DNA from: Paenibacillus_AA sp045062745
GTDB lineage: Bacteria; Bacillota; Bacilli; Paenibacillales; NBRC-103111
Assembly (NCBI RefSeq): GCF_045062745.1
Contig: NZ_JBJGED010000018.1
Location: forward strand, 91,963-155,962
Direction: 5' to 3'
Length of the DNA stretch: 64,000 bases
Below, piece after piece: positions 33,865 to 43,259 of the stretch. The position numbers were made by a program, and so were the translations under genes. Every line of letters starts with the position of its first letter. The stretch's first letter is position 1. The notes under the pieces are model-generated. The model did no database searches and was not told where the DNA came from. It saw nothing but the letters and a program-made list of their open reading frames with translations.

Positions 33865-33908
33865 GCTCCTTTCACCGGACATTGAACAACTGAATATATG
33901 CCCCATGA

Positions 33909-33941
33909 CAACCTCTGAAGGATCCGCTTCAGAGGTTTTTG
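33909..33941 (+). terminator. Terminator of spoVA operon
   Basis: Stem AACCTCTGAAG/CTTCAGAGGTT with a 6-base loop and TTTTT, 45 bases after the spoVAE stop. Confidence 0.9.
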
Positions 33942-34126
33942 GCATGTCTTTCGACCCATCTCCTATTCAATCCGATTTCAATAGGCTGAATTATACAAAT
34001 ATTTCTGTAAGGACGGCTACTATACGGGATTTTTCAATTCCTGTAATATAGAATTAACACCCTTGTATGCATCGATAGACAACCGCCTATATTCGGCTGA
34101 TGGACCTAAAGGAGGAGCAGATTTTA

Positions 34127-35086
34127 ATGGATGCACGGTTTAGTGAAGACGTACGGCTGTTAGAAGCAATTCAAGCCAATTTAAGCTCCTGCATTTTAGG
34201 CAAAGATCAAGAAATCGGACTTCTGCTGACCGCGCTGCTGGCTGGCGGCCATGTGCTGCTGGAAGACGTGCCCGGTACGGGCAAAACCGTGCTGATCAAA
34301 GCACTGGCCAAATCGATAAGCGGTCAATTCCGCCGCATTCAATGCAACCCCGATCTGCTTCCTACGGATATCACCGGCGTGTCCATTTTCCATCCGAAAA
34401 ACGAGGAGTTCATGTTCCGGCCGGGACCGGTGCAGACGAACTTCCTGCTCGCGGACGAGATCAACCGCGCCACGACGAAGACGCAATCCGCGTTGCTGGA
34501 AGCGATGGAGGAGCGGCACGTGACCGTCGACGGCGAAGCGCATCCGCTGCCGACGCCGTTCCTGCTCATGGCGACGCAGAACCCGATCGACTTCGAGGGC
34601 ACATACGTGCTGCCGGAGGCGCAGCTCGACCGGTTCATGATGAAATTCGGGCTCGGCTACCCGGATCATGACACCGAGAAGCGCATGCTGTTCTCGCAGG
34701 CGAGCGCGCATCCGGTGGAGCAGCTCGAGCCGGTTACCGACGTGGAACGCATCCAGTCCATGCAGGCCCGTGTTCGGGATGTCCATGTCGATGACGCCGT
34801 GGCCGATTATGTCGTGTCGCTGACGCGCAAAACCCGCGACCACGCCTCCGTGTTCCTCGGGGCCAGCCCGCGCGCGACCTTGTCGCTGATGCAGGCGGCC
34901 AAGGCGTACGCTTATATCCAGGGAAGAGACTACGTCATTCCCGACGACATTAAGACGCTGGTGCCGTTCGTGCTCAGCCACCGCATCATTCTTCACTCCG
35001 AAGCCCGCATCGAGGGCAAAACGATCGAATCCGTATTCGAATCGATTTTCTCGCAAGTCCGGGTACCCGTCCGCATCGAAAAATGA
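34127..35086 (+). CDS. MoxR-family AAA+ ATPase
   Basis: I start at the ATG at 34127, 11 bases after AAAGGAGG; an earlier in-frame ATG at 34100 precedes the ribosome site and is unlikely. The 319-residue protein has Walker A (EDVPGTGKT, about 46-54), Walker B (LLADEINRAT), sensor 1 (MATQNP) and the arginine sensor GASPRA. MoxR ATPases act as chaperones for the proteins encoded beside them, here a DUF58 protein and a transglutaminase-like membrane protein. It is the first gene of that three-gene operon. Confidence 0.92.
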   Translation: MDARFSEDVRLLEAIQANLSSCILGKDQEIGLLLTALLAGGHVLLEDVPGTGKTVLIKALAKSISGQFRRIQCNPDLLPTDITGVSIFHPKNEEFMFRPGPVQTNFLLADEINRATTKTQSALLEAMEERHVTVDGEAHPLPTPFLLMATQNPIDFEGTYVLPEAQLDRFMMKFGLGYPDHDTEKRMLFSQASAHPVEQLEPVTDVERIQSMQARVRDVHVDDAVADYVVSLTRKTRDHASVFLGASPRATLSLMQAAKAYAYIQGRDYVIPDDIKTLVPFVLSHRIILHSEARIEGKTIESVFESIFSQVRVPVRIEK

Positions 35087-35112
35087 CTCGCCGCCAAACG
35101 AGGTGAACTGGG

Positions 35113-36336
35113 ATGATTCAATCGCTGAAATACTCCCCCCGGTTCTGGGGGGTCTCGCTCTGCTTCGTCTTCAGCTTGTTCTACCTGCTGTTCCAGGGGG
35201 GCAAGCTCGCATTCATGGTGTTCATCATCGTATCCGTGCTCTGCCTATACTTGGCGCTTATCCGCTGGAGCGGCATCGCCAAGACGCAGGGCGAGCGGCA
35301 GCTGCTGAATACGAGCCACGAGCCGGTGCACGAAGCGGGCTCCACGCTGGCCGTGCAGATTCAAGTGCAAATTCCGGGCTTCTGGCCCATTCCGTACGTC
35401 TCGATCAAGGACCGGCTCATCCGAAGAGGCGGGGAAGAGATGATGTTCGAGTCGTTCCTCATCCCCGATTGGAAGCGCAAGGGCGAGATCTCCTACCGGA
35501 CGCCTCCGCTTCGCCGCGGCTTCTATCATTTCGGATCGACCGCTTGCTCCACCGAGGACATCTTCGGCTTGTTCGAATCGAAGGGCACGATGGAGATGCC
35601 GTATTCGTTCGGCGTGCTTCCCCGCAAGATCCATATCCGGGAATGGAAGCAGCTGCACCAGCTGTTCCGCGGCGTGCACCATCACTCGGCTACGACCCGT
35701 TCCCACCGGGAGACGACGCAGATCAACGGCGTCAGGGAGTATATCTACGGCGACCGGCTGTCCCGGATTCACTGGAACGCGACAGCGAAGACCGGCACAT
35801 GGAAGTCCAAGGAGTTCGAGCGGGAGTCGCTGCCGAAGACGATCGTTTTGCTGGACCGCAATTTGAAGCATTACAAGGACAAGGAGCATTTCGAGCTTGC
35901 GGTATCGGTTGCCGCCTCCTTGCTGGATTACGGCACACGCAAAGATTTGGCGCTGGGGCTCGTCTCCATCGGGAAGGAAACGCAGATTTTCGAGCCGCGG
36001 CTCAGCAGCACGCAGAACAAGCAGATCAGCAATCACCTCATCGACGTGGAGCCGGACTCGACGCACGGGTTGATGGAAGTGCTCAAGAACAGCAGCCGGC
36101 AATTCGCGCCGGGCGTGTTCTTCACGATCGTGACGCCGGTCTACGGAGAGCCGCTCCTCTCGGCATTGTCCTGGATCGACAATCGGCAGATGAACCCGTG
36201 CCACATGTGGATCAGCGCCGAGCAGCCGGCCGCCGTGCAGGAAGCATGGAGGAAGCAGCTGCATACGAAAGGCTATATGGGCTATTCGATCGCCGCATTG
36301 GACGATTTGGCGCAAGGGCTGGGGGGGCGTGCTTGA
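35113..36336 (+). CDS. DUF58-domain protein
   Basis: The product is 407 residues with two N-terminal membrane helices (about 12-50), a beta-rich extracellular or membrane-proximal section, and the DUF58 block (EYIYGDRLSRIHWNATAKTG) leading into a vWA-like fold (TIVLLDRNL). Members accompany MoxR ATPases and may bind metal or partner proteins. The ATG has GAGGTGAACTGGG upstream, 26 bases after moxR. It ends next to the start of the transglutaminase gene. Confidence 0.88.
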   Translation: MIQSLKYSPRFWGVSLCFVFSLFYLLFQGGKLAFMVFIIVSVLCLYLALIRWSGIAKTQGERQLLNTSHEPVHEAGSTLAVQIQVQIPGFWPIPYVSIKDRLIRRGGEEMMFESFLIPDWKRKGEISYRTPPLRRGFYHFGSTACSTEDIFGLFESKGTMEMPYSFGVLPRKIHIREWKQLHQLFRGVHHHSATTRSHRETTQINGVREYIYGDRLSRIHWNATAKTGTWKSKEFERESLPKTIVLLDRNLKHYKDKEHFELAVSVAASLLDYGTRKDLALGLVSIGKETQIFEPRLSSTQNKQISNHLIDVEPDSTHGLMEVLKNSSRQFAPGVFFTIVTPVYGEPLLSALSWIDNRQMNPCHMWISAEQPAAVQEAWRKQLHTKGYMGYSIAALDDLAQGLGGRA

Positions 36337-36337
36337 G

Positions 36338-38551
36338 ATGAAAAACTTGCTGCGATCCCTCGTCTTGAACCACTGGTATGAACGGTTAAGCGCCTTTTTT
36401 GTCGGTTTGTATTTGCTCCAATTCCTCTTGTGGATCTCGAAGGAAGACCAGCTGTGGCTCCCTGAGACGATCTCGATCGTGAAGTTGACGCTCTTATGCA
36501 CATTTTTTATCGAACTGTTTCCCAGACTCAATACCTGGCTCCGCATCGCGATCCAACTGGGGCTTATGATCTACATCCTGGAAGCCCAGCTAGGCTATGA
36601 ATACATAGGCGGCAGCTTCTCTTCCTGGACCGGATTCCTCGATTGGTTCGACATGAACGCCTCCCAGCTGCTGCCTTACTTCTGGTTTAGCTTGTTCACC
36701 TGGCTCGCGTTTTGGGTGACCAAATGGTGGGTGCAAGCCAAGTGGCGCATCTTCATCCTGATGACGGTGACGGTGCTGTTCTTCGCGATCAAGGACTCCT
36801 ACAGCGTCATCCTGCTATGGCCTCAGGCGGCGATGACCATCTTGTGCGGACTGTTCCTGCTGATCGTGCACCACTTCGCGAACCTGCAAAAGAAAAACCC
36901 GGCGGGCTGGTCGAATTTGGCCGAGAATCCGCTTGGCGTCGCAGTGCCGATCGTGTTCCTCGTGTCGCTCGTCGTCTTCCTCGGGACACTGGCTCCTAAC
37001 GTGGGAGCGGTTCTGAAGGATCCGTACACGCTATGGAAAAATTGGCAAGGCGAGGAAGTGGCGTTTTTCAACAAAGGGTTAGGCACGGGGGCTCTCTCTT
37101 TAGGGGATTCTACCTCGGGTTACAGCCGAAACGACTCAACGCTCGGGAACAACTTTGAATTCGACTATTCGCCGGTTATGACCGTTACCACGACGCATCG
37201 CGGCTACTGGCGGGGCGAGACGCGTTCGCTTTACACCGGGAAGGGCTGGGTGAAGAGCGACGCCGAATCGAAAGCCCCCGTGTCCGCAGTGACGCCGGAG
37301 ACCGGGCTGCAGCAGGACAGCCGCTTGAACGTCGGCAGCCTGAAGACGGTGGATGTGGTGCAGACGGTTACGATGCTGAACAAGGAAGAGAAGTACCCCG
37401 TGTTGTTCGGAGCGTTCAGCATCGATCAAGTAACCGCGATCAATAACGGCGCGAGCACGAACTATACGCCGGTACAATGGGCATCCCGCATGGAAGAGCT
37501 GCGCTGGGACGAGAAGAACCGGCAGGCGTATCCGGAATCGTATACGATCGTCTCCAAGGTGCCGGTCGTCGACGAGACCGAGCTGCGCAAGGTGCAGCTG
37601 GACCCGAACAACCGTGCGCTGGACGAATACTTGGCGTTGCCGGATACGATTCCGCAGCGGGTTCGCGACTTGACCCTCGACGTTACGAAGAACGGGGCCA
37701 CGCTCTACGACAAGGTCAAGCTGCTCGAGCAGTACTTGTCGACATCGTTCAAGTATACGAACACGCCGGACCTGAGCAAGGGCCGGAGCCGGGATTTCGT
37801 CGACCGCTTCCTGTTCGAGATCAAGGAAGGCTATTGCGACTACTATTCGACATCGATGGTCGTCATGACGCGGATCCTCGGCATTCCGGCCCGTTGGGTC
37901 AAAGGATACACTTCGGGGGTAAGCGATCAAATCACCGAAGGCATCGGACCCGAGATCATGGAACTCGATCCGAACGGAGCGGGTACGTATACGGTACGCA
38001 ACTCCGACGCCCACTCCTGGGCGGAGGTATACTTCCCAGGCTACGGCTGGATTCCGTTCGAGCCGACATCCGGCTTCGCGATCCCGGTCGTCGTGCCTCC
38101 GACCGATCCGGTCGTGTCGACCGATCCTGTGCTTCCTTCGGACTTCGTCCCAGAAGAGGCGCCGGCCGCCGGCCCGTCGTTCAAGACGATCGGCTGGATC
38201 TCCGGAGGCGTGGCGGTCGCCATCGCGGCGGCATTCCTCCTGGTCCTGAAACGGAATGTTTGGCTGCCACTCGTGCGGCGAGGACGCTTCACGCCGAACT
38301 TGAACCAGCGCGTCGTCCTGGAGTTCGAACGGCTGCTCCGCTTCGCTCGCAGAAAAGGCTACGCTCGCGTCGAGCATGAGACCGCCCGGGAAATGACGGA
38401 GCGCTGGATCCAGAGGGACAAATGGCTGCGAGGCGATCTCGAAGCGCTGCTCGGACTGTTCGAGAAAGCGAAGTACAGCCGGGCCCTCATTACGGAAGAA
38501 GAAGCGAATCACATGTCCCGCGTGGTGCAAAAGCTGCGGCAAAGCATGTAA
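36338..38551 (+). CDS. Membrane transglutaminase-like protein (TgpA family)
   Basis: The ATG at 36338 lies 10 bases after a GGGGGGG run; a GTG at 36329 is also in frame but too close to it. The 737-residue product has about five to six membrane helices in its first ~230 residues. An extracellular transglutaminase core follows, with Cys in EGYCDYYSTSM, His in DAHSWAEVYFPGYGW and the Asp region after it. A final membrane helix (about 615-640) precedes a cytoplasmic DUF4129-like tail. TgpA proteins form an operon with MoxR and DUF58 proteins, and the trio is probably an envelope-maturation system. Substrate is unknown. Confidence 0.9.
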   Translation: MKNLLRSLVLNHWYERLSAFFVGLYLLQFLLWISKEDQLWLPETISIVKLTLLCTFFIELFPRLNTWLRIAIQLGLMIYILEAQLGYEYIGGSFSSWTGFLDWFDMNASQLLPYFWFSLFTWLAFWVTKWWVQAKWRIFILMTVTVLFFAIKDSYSVILLWPQAAMTILCGLFLLIVHHFANLQKKNPAGWSNLAENPLGVAVPIVFLVSLVVFLGTLAPNVGAVLKDPYTLWKNWQGEEVAFFNKGLGTGALSLGDSTSGYSRNDSTLGNNFEFDYSPVMTVTTTHRGYWRGETRSLYTGKGWVKSDAESKAPVSAVTPETGLQQDSRLNVGSLKTVDVVQTVTMLNKEEKYPVLFGAFSIDQVTAINNGASTNYTPVQWASRMEELRWDEKNRQAYPESYTIVSKVPVVDETELRKVQLDPNNRALDEYLALPDTIPQRVRDLTLDVTKNGATLYDKVKLLEQYLSTSFKYTNTPDLSKGRSRDFVDRFLFEIKEGYCDYYSTSMVVMTRILGIPARWVKGYTSGVSDQITEGIGPEIMELDPNGAGTYTVRNSDAHSWAEVYFPGYGWIPFEPTSGFAIPVVVPPTDPVVSTDPVLPSDFVPEEAPAAGPSFKTIGWISGGVAVAIAAAFLLVLKRNVWLPLVRRGRFTPNLNQRVVLEFERLLRFARRKGYARVEHETAREMTERWIQRDKWLRGDLEALLGLFEKAKYSRALITEEEANHMSRVVQKLRQSM

Positions 38552-38569
38552 GGACCGCAGGCGAGTTCA

Positions 38570-38610
38570 GCAAAAGAAACCAACCGTCGCGGATTGGTTT
38601 CTTTTGCTTA
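38570..38610. terminator. Terminator after the TgpA-like gene
   Basis: AGCAAAAGAAACCAA(C)C against GGATTGGTTTCTTTTGCT, a 15-base stem running through A and T tracts, so it can end transcription on either strand. Confidence 0.8.
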
Positions 38611-38669
38611 TTTTGCAGGGACTGTGCTATAGTTTGTCCTATACAATTCCGGTTCGAGGTGACGATCGG

Positions 38670-39188
38670 TTGCTGACCAAGTTAATTCCCCGCCTCAGTG
38701 TGCGGTCGATTTACGAGATTGATTTGCAGGCGTTGCGCCAGGCCGGTGTGAGAGGCATCATCACGGATCTGGACAACACGCTCGTGGGGGCCAAGCACCC
38801 GTCGGCGACGCCGGAGCTGTCCAACTGGCTTCGCAAGGTCACGGCGATGGGCTTCCAGGTCGTCATCGTGTCCAATAACAACGAGCTGCGGGTGTCGCGG
38901 TTCTCGGATCCGCTGTCGATCCCGTACATCTCGGCCGCGCGCAAGCCCGGGAACGCCCCGTTCCGTCGAGCGATCCGGATGATGGGCCTGAACCCGGAGC
39001 AGGTGTGCGTCATCGGCGACCAGATGCTGACCGACGTGCTGGGCGGCAATCGGCTCGGCCTGCACACGATTCTGGTCGTGCCGATCTCGCCGAAGGACGA
39101 AGGGTTTTTCACCCGGATCAACCGCAGGATCGAGCGGGTCGCGATGGCGTGGATGCGCCGGCGCGGGCTCATGAAGTGGGAGGATTAA
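38670..39188 (+). CDS. yqeG: YqeG-family HAD phosphatase
   Basis: I start at the TTG at 38670, eight bases after GAGGTG; upstream residues do not match the family. The 172-residue protein is a IIIA HAD phosphatase (ITDLDNTLVGAKHP; VIVSNNNELRV; RKPGNAPFRRAIRMMGL; VIGDQMLTDVLGGNRLG). Fungal and plant relatives dephosphorylate phosphatidylglycerophosphate, so a role in phospholipid synthesis is plausible. It is the first gene of the conserved yqeG-to-yqeM operon. Confidence 0.92.
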   Translation: MLTKLIPRLSVRSIYEIDLQALRQAGVRGIITDLDNTLVGAKHPSATPELSNWLRKVTAMGFQVVIVSNNNELRVSRFSDPLSIPYISAARKPGNAPFRRAIRMMGLNPEQVCVIGDQMLTDVLGGNRLGLHTILVVPISPKDEGFFTRINRRIERVAMAWMRRRGLMKWED

Positions 39189-39341
39189 CGCTCCCGGGTA
39201 AGACGTTTTACGGCGCGGAGGGAGGGTGCGAGTGGAAATCCGTACCTGTCCCTCCCTTTGGTTTTTCGGGCAGATATGGTATAGTTTGACGTAGAAACGC
39301 ATGGATTTGGGAGCTTGAAACGCTTTAGGAGGAGTTCTACT

Positions 39342-40472
39342 TTGGATGAAGCCTCAAGGATGACATTGGCGCGGGAGATTTGCTCGGGCTGCGGCGTGAA
39401 GCTGCAGACGGACAACCCGGAGAAGATCGGGTACATCCCGACCGCCGTGCGCGACCGAGAGCCGCTTATGTGTCAGCGGTGCTACCGAATTAAACATTAC
39501 AACGAAATGTCCAGCGCAACGGTTAACCCGGCGGATTTTTTGGCGATCTTGAGCCAGCTCGGGAAATCGGATGCGCTCATCGTGCATATTGTGGACTTGT
39601 TCGACTTTGAAGGCAGCCTGATCAGCGGGCTTCACCGCTTCGTAGGCAATACCCCGGTGCTGCTCGTGGTGAACAAGATCGATCTGCTCCCGAAGGCGAT
39701 CAATCCGAATCGGGTGCTGAACTGGGCGCAGAAGCAGGCGAAGCAGAATGGCATCTGGGCGTCGAAGGTCGTGCTGTGCAGCGCGCGCAAAAATATCGGC
39801 TTCGACCGCGTCGTAGAGGCGCTGAGCGAGCTTCGCGGCAACCGGGACGTGGCGGTGGTCGGGGCGACGAACGTCGGCAAATCGACGCTTATCAACCGGC
39901 TCATCCGCGATTACAGCGACCTGGAGGCCGAGCTGACGACTTCGCCTTACCCGGGCACGACGCTCGGCGTCGTGAACATTCCGCTCGATGACGGCCGATC
40001 GATCATCGACACCCCGGGCATCGTCTACGACAGCCGGTTGACGGAGCTGGTGCAGAAGCACGAGCTGCAGGCGGTGCTGCCGGACAAACCGCTCAAGCCT
40101 ACCGTCTTCCAGCTGAACGAACAGCAGAGTCTGTTCTTCGGGGCGCTCGCCCGGCTCGATTTCGTAAAGGGGGAGCGGCAGTCGTTCACCTGCTACATGT
40201 CGAACGCTCTGTCGATTCACCGGACGAAGCTCGAGCGTGCCGACGAGCTGTACCGCGAGCATCGCGGGGAGCTGCTCGCACCGCCGGTGAAGGAGGACCT
40301 CGACAAGCTGCCGCCGTTCACGAAGCATGCCATCCGCATTCCGAAGGGTGCTCAGAAGGACGTGCTCATCTCGGGCCTCGGGTGGGTCAAGGTGAACGGA
40401 ATGACAGGGGCCGAACTGATGGTCCACGCTCCGCGAGGCGTCAAAGTGATCATGCGCGACGCGCTGATTTAA
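39342..40472 (+). CDS. yqeH: Ribosome-assembly GTPase YqeH
   Basis: The TTG at 39342 is 7 bases after AGGAGGAG; an ATG at 39360 is an alternative. The 376-residue protein has an N-terminal zinc finger (CSGCGVKL and CQRCY) and a circularly permuted GTPase: G4 NKID precedes G1 GATNVGKST and G3 DTPG. YqeH works in 30S subunit assembly. The next gene, aroE, starts 35 bases later. Confidence 0.95.
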   Translation: MDEASRMTLAREICSGCGVKLQTDNPEKIGYIPTAVRDREPLMCQRCYRIKHYNEMSSATVNPADFLAILSQLGKSDALIVHIVDLFDFEGSLISGLHRFVGNTPVLLVVNKIDLLPKAINPNRVLNWAQKQAKQNGIWASKVVLCSARKNIGFDRVVEALSELRGNRDVAVVGATNVGKSTLINRLIRDYSDLEAELTTSPYPGTTLGVVNIPLDDGRSIIDTPGIVYDSRLTELVQKHELQAVLPDKPLKPTVFQLNEQQSLFFGALARLDFVKGERQSFTCYMSNALSIHRTKLERADELYREHRGELLAPPVKEDLDKLPPFTKHAIRIPKGAQKDVLISGLGWVKVNGMTGAELMVHAPRGVKVIMRDALI

Positions 40473-40506
40473 GCAAATATTTCTGCGGGAAACGGGAGAA
40501 AATGGG

Positions 40507-41370
40507 ATGGAACAGGGGAGATTGGACAGTCAGACGGTGCTTCACGGCGTATTCGGCGATCCGATCAAGCATTCGAAGTCGCCGATTATGCATAACCGGG
40601 CGTTCCGGGAGCTAGGGCTGAACGCGGCCTACGTGGCGTTCCATGTCGGGCCGGGGAAGCTCAAGGCCGCGGTGGAGGGGATACGCGCGCTGCAGTTTCG
40701 CGGGGTGAACGTGACGATCCCGCACAAGGTCGAGGTGATGGAGTATCTGGACGAGATCGATGAGCATGCCCGTGTTATCGGGGCGGTGAACACGATCGTG
40801 AACGACAATGGTCACCTGAAAGGCTACAACACCGACGGCATCGGCTACGTGCGTTCTCTGCAGGAGGAAGCCGGCTTCCGCGTGAGCGGGAAGCGCGTGC
40901 TCATGCTCGGCGCGGGCGGAGCGGCCCGAGGCGTGGCGTACGCTTTGGCCCGCGAGGGGGCGTCCGCGATGTGGATCGCGAACCGGACGGTGGACAAAGC
41001 GGAGCAGCTGGCCTCGACAGTGAGCGGCATGACAAGCTCCAGCGGCATCGGCTACGAGCAGATCGCCGACATACGCGGCGAGGTCGATCTGATCGTGCAT
41101 AATACATCCGTCGGCATGCATCCCAATGTGGACGAGGTGCTGATCGACACGTCGTGGTTCCATGAGGGGCTCACCGTGAGCGACCTCGTGTACAATCCGC
41201 TCGAGACGCGGCTGCTGCGGGAAGCGAAGGCCCGGGGGGCCCGGACGCACGGCGGACTCGGGATGTTCATCTACCAAGGCGCCTATGCGTTCGAGTATTG
41301 GACGGGTCTTCCGGCGCCGGTCGCCGCGATGCGGGAGACGGTGGAAGCCGCTCTTCATGCTTCATCCTGA
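40507..41370 (+). CDS. aroE: Shikimate dehydrogenase
   Basis: The 287-residue enzyme reduces 3-dehydroshikimate with NADPH. Motifs: GDPIKHSKSPIMHN at the N-terminus, catalytic Lys in NVTIPHK (about 75), the NTDG pair, the nucleotide loop LGAGGAARG, and GLGMFIYQGAYAFEYWTG. The ATG follows GGGAGAAAATGGG. It lies in the same operon position as in Bacillus. Together with aroA it gives the window two shikimate-pathway genes under different control (operon versus T-box). Confidence 0.95.
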   Translation: MEQGRLDSQTVLHGVFGDPIKHSKSPIMHNRAFRELGLNAAYVAFHVGPGKLKAAVEGIRALQFRGVNVTIPHKVEVMEYLDEIDEHARVIGAVNTIVNDNGHLKGYNTDGIGYVRSLQEEAGFRVSGKRVLMLGAGGAARGVAYALAREGASAMWIANRTVDKAEQLASTVSGMTSSSGIGYEQIADIRGEVDLIVHNTSVGMHPNVDEVLIDTSWFHEGLTVSDLVYNPLETRLLREAKARGARTHGGLGMFIYQGAYAFEYWTGLPAPVAAMRETVEAALHASS

Positions 41371-41410
41371 ATGAGGTTAGAGTCTAGAGAACATAGAATT
41401 GAGGGTAAGA

Positions 41411-41704
41411 ATGATGCTGACAGGCAAACAAAAGCGGTATTTGCGCTCGCTCGCGCACCATCTGGATCCGATTTTTCAAGTGGGCAAAGGCGGGGTGAAC
41501 GATCATCTGATCCGCCATATCGAGGAAGCGATCGAGCTGCGCGAGCTGATGAAGGTGTCCGTGTTGAACAACAACTCGGAAGACAGGCAGCAGATCGCGG
41601 CCGAGCTGGCGCTCAAATCGGGGTCGGAGGTCGTGCAGACGATCGGCAGTACGATCGTGCTCTACAAGCCGTCCGTGAACAATAAACAAATCGAGCTGCC
41701 CTAA
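41411..41704 (+). CDS. yhbY: YhbY-family RNA-binding protein
   Basis: I start at the ATG at 41411, five bases after GAGGG (another ATG follows directly). The 97-residue product is a single CRM domain (LTGKQKRYLRSLAHHLDPIF; QVGKGGVNDHLIRHIEEAIE), which binds pre-ribosomal RNA and is thought to help 50S assembly. B. subtilis calls it yqeI. It keeps the conserved place between aroE and nadD. Confidence 0.93.
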   Translation: MMLTGKQKRYLRSLAHHLDPIFQVGKGGVNDHLIRHIEEAIELRELMKVSVLNNNSEDRQQIAAELALKSGSEVVQTIGSTIVLYKPSVNNKQIELP

Positions 41705-41745
41705 ACGGTTTTTGCGCAGCGGGTCCGATCGGAGTGGATGAACAT

Positions 41746-42333
41746 ATGTTAGTCGGAATTATGGGCGGCACGTTCGATCCGGTGCATCTCGGTCATTTGC
41801 TCGCGGCGGAGCGGGCGCTGGAGGAGGGGGGGCTGGACGAGGTCTGGTTCATGCCGGCCAATGTCCCGCCCCACAAGCCGAATCCGCCCAAGGCCACGAC
41901 GGAGCAGCGGGTGGACATGCTGAAGCTGTCGATCGCCGGGCATCCACGGTTTCGGCTGGAGCTGATCGAGATCGAGCGCCAAGGCATCTCCTATACCGTA
42001 GACACGGTAGACCAATTGCGCCGCCGTTATCCGAACGTGCGGTTTTGTTATATAGTCGGAGCCGACATGGTGCAATATTTGCCGAATTGGGTTCGGATCG
42101 AAGAGATTATGCGGAACATCTCGTTCATCGGGCTCCAGCGGCCGGGGTACTCGCTCGATATGAGCGGGTTGCCGCCGTTCATCCGGCAAGGGGTGCGGCT
42201 CGCGGTGATGCCACAGATCGAGCTGTCCTCGACCGACATCCGGGAACGGAGCCGGTCGGGCCGATCGGTCCGCTATATGGTGCACGATGCGGTGTATGCC
42301 TATATAAAGGAGCGGAGGCTGTATGAAGCTTGA
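41746..42333 (+). CDS. nadD: Nicotinate-nucleotide adenylyltransferase
   Basis: I use the ATG at 41746 because the product then begins MLVGIMGGTFDPVHLGH like its relatives; an ATG at 41734 sits only 3 bases after GGAG. The 195-residue enzyme makes deamido-NAD. Motifs are the GTFDPVHLGH adenylyl-transfer site and LSSTDIRERSRSG near the end. The stop overlaps yqeK by 11 bases. Confidence 0.95.
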   Translation: MLVGIMGGTFDPVHLGHLLAAERALEEGGLDEVWFMPANVPPHKPNPPKATTEQRVDMLKLSIAGHPRFRLELIEIERQGISYTVDTVDQLRRRYPNVRFCYIVGADMVQYLPNWVRIEEIMRNISFIGLQRPGYSLDMSGLPPFIRQGVRLAVMPQIELSSTDIRERSRSGRSVRYMVHDAVYAYIKERRLYEA

Positions 42334-42907
42334 TGAGCTGGTGGAGCGAACCCGGTCTCAGATGCCGTCCCGGCGCTGGGAGCATACGCAGGGGGTGCGG
42401 CAGAGCGCGGTAGAGCTCGCCCGCCGTTACGGCGGCGACCCGGAGCGGGCCGATCTGGCGGCGCTGCTGCACGATTACTGCAAGTATTGGCCGGTCGAGC
42501 AGCAGCTCGAGACGTACCGCCGCCTCTCGCTGCCGGATGAGGTGCTGGATTACGACCCGCAGCTGCTCCACGGACCGCTCGCGGCGGAGATCGCCCGATC
42601 GGAGCTGGGCGTTGACGTCCCGGAGGTGCTGGATGCGATCCGCTACCATACTTCCGGCCGGGCGGGCATGACGCTCCTGGACAAGATCGTCTGCCTGGCC
42701 GACTATATCGAGCCGGGCCGGGATTTTCCCGAGGTTGCCCGGATGCGGGAGCTCGCGGTTGTGAGCTTGGACGAGTCGCTGCTCGCCGGGTTTGATTCGA
42801 CGATTCAGTTTTTGCTGAACAAGGGTAAAAAAATTTATCCGCTGACGCTGCAGGCGCGCAATGCGCTCCTCGACGAGCTGAAGCGGAACCGACAAGACAG
42901 GAGTTGA
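42323..42907 (+). CDS. yqeK: YqeK-family HD phosphohydrolase
   Basis: The 194-residue HD-domain protein has His about 21, HD about 50-51, His about 83 and 109, and Asp about 127 (LADYIEPGR), the metal ligands of the family. Related YqeK enzymes split diadenosine tetraphosphate symmetrically. It overlaps nadD by 11 bases and precedes rsfS by 4, so translation is coupled. Confidence 0.93.
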   Translation: MKLDELVERTRSQMPSRRWEHTQGVRQSAVELARRYGGDPERADLAALLHDYCKYWPVEQQLETYRRLSLPDEVLDYDPQLLHGPLAAEIARSELGVDVPEVLDAIRYHTSGRAGMTLLDKIVCLADYIEPGRDFPEVARMRELAVVSLDESLLAGFDSTIQFLLNKGKKIYPLTLQARNALLDELKRNRQDRS

Positions 42908-42911
42908 TTGG

Positions 42912-43259
42912 ATGAGCCAAAGCCCCAAAGCGGTAATGAACATGGTCGTGAAAGCGGCTGAAGATAAAAAAGCGATGAATGTAGTAGTTCTCGATTTGCA
43001 AAATATTTCTATGGTGGCCGATTACTACGTGATCTGCCACGGGAATTCGGACGTTCAGGTGCAGGCGATCACGACCGAAATCCGCAAGCAGGCGCAGGAA
43101 CGGGGCATTCCCGTCCGCGGCATCGAAGGGTTCGACTCGGCCCGTTGGGTGCTGATCGATCTGGGGGACGTCGTTATTCACGTGTTCCATCGCGATGAGC
43201 GGGAGTATTACAATATCGAACGGCTATGGTCGGACGCGAAAGTGGTTGAGTTCGCATGA
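42912..43259 (+). CDS. rsfS: Ribosomal silencing factor RsfS
   Basis: The 115-residue protein binds uL14 on the 50S subunit and blocks joining with 30S in starvation. It is recognised by DYYVICHGNSDVQVQAI, EGFDSARWVLIDLGDVVIH and FHRDEREYYNIERLW. The ATG follows AGGAGTTGATTGG. The stop overlaps the next gene by ATGA. Confidence 0.95.
   Translation: MSQSPKAVMNMVVKAAEDKKAMNVVVLDLQNISMVADYYVICHGNSDVQVQAITTEIRKQAQERGIPVRGIEGFDSARWVLIDLGDVVIHVFHRDEREYYNIERLWSDAKVVEFA

Noticed and set aside
34100..34126. ATG at 34100 as the start of the MoxR gene
   Set aside because: The ribosome site AAAGGAGG lies downstream of it, just before the ATG at 34127, where the conserved sequence also begins.
37136..38542. 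468-codon minus-strand frame opposite the transglutaminase gene, and similar long frames opposite MBOAT (8857-10248), metY (51468-52805) and the YesM kinase (61569-63140)
   Set aside because: All are antisense shadows of well-recognised genes with biased, low-information composition.
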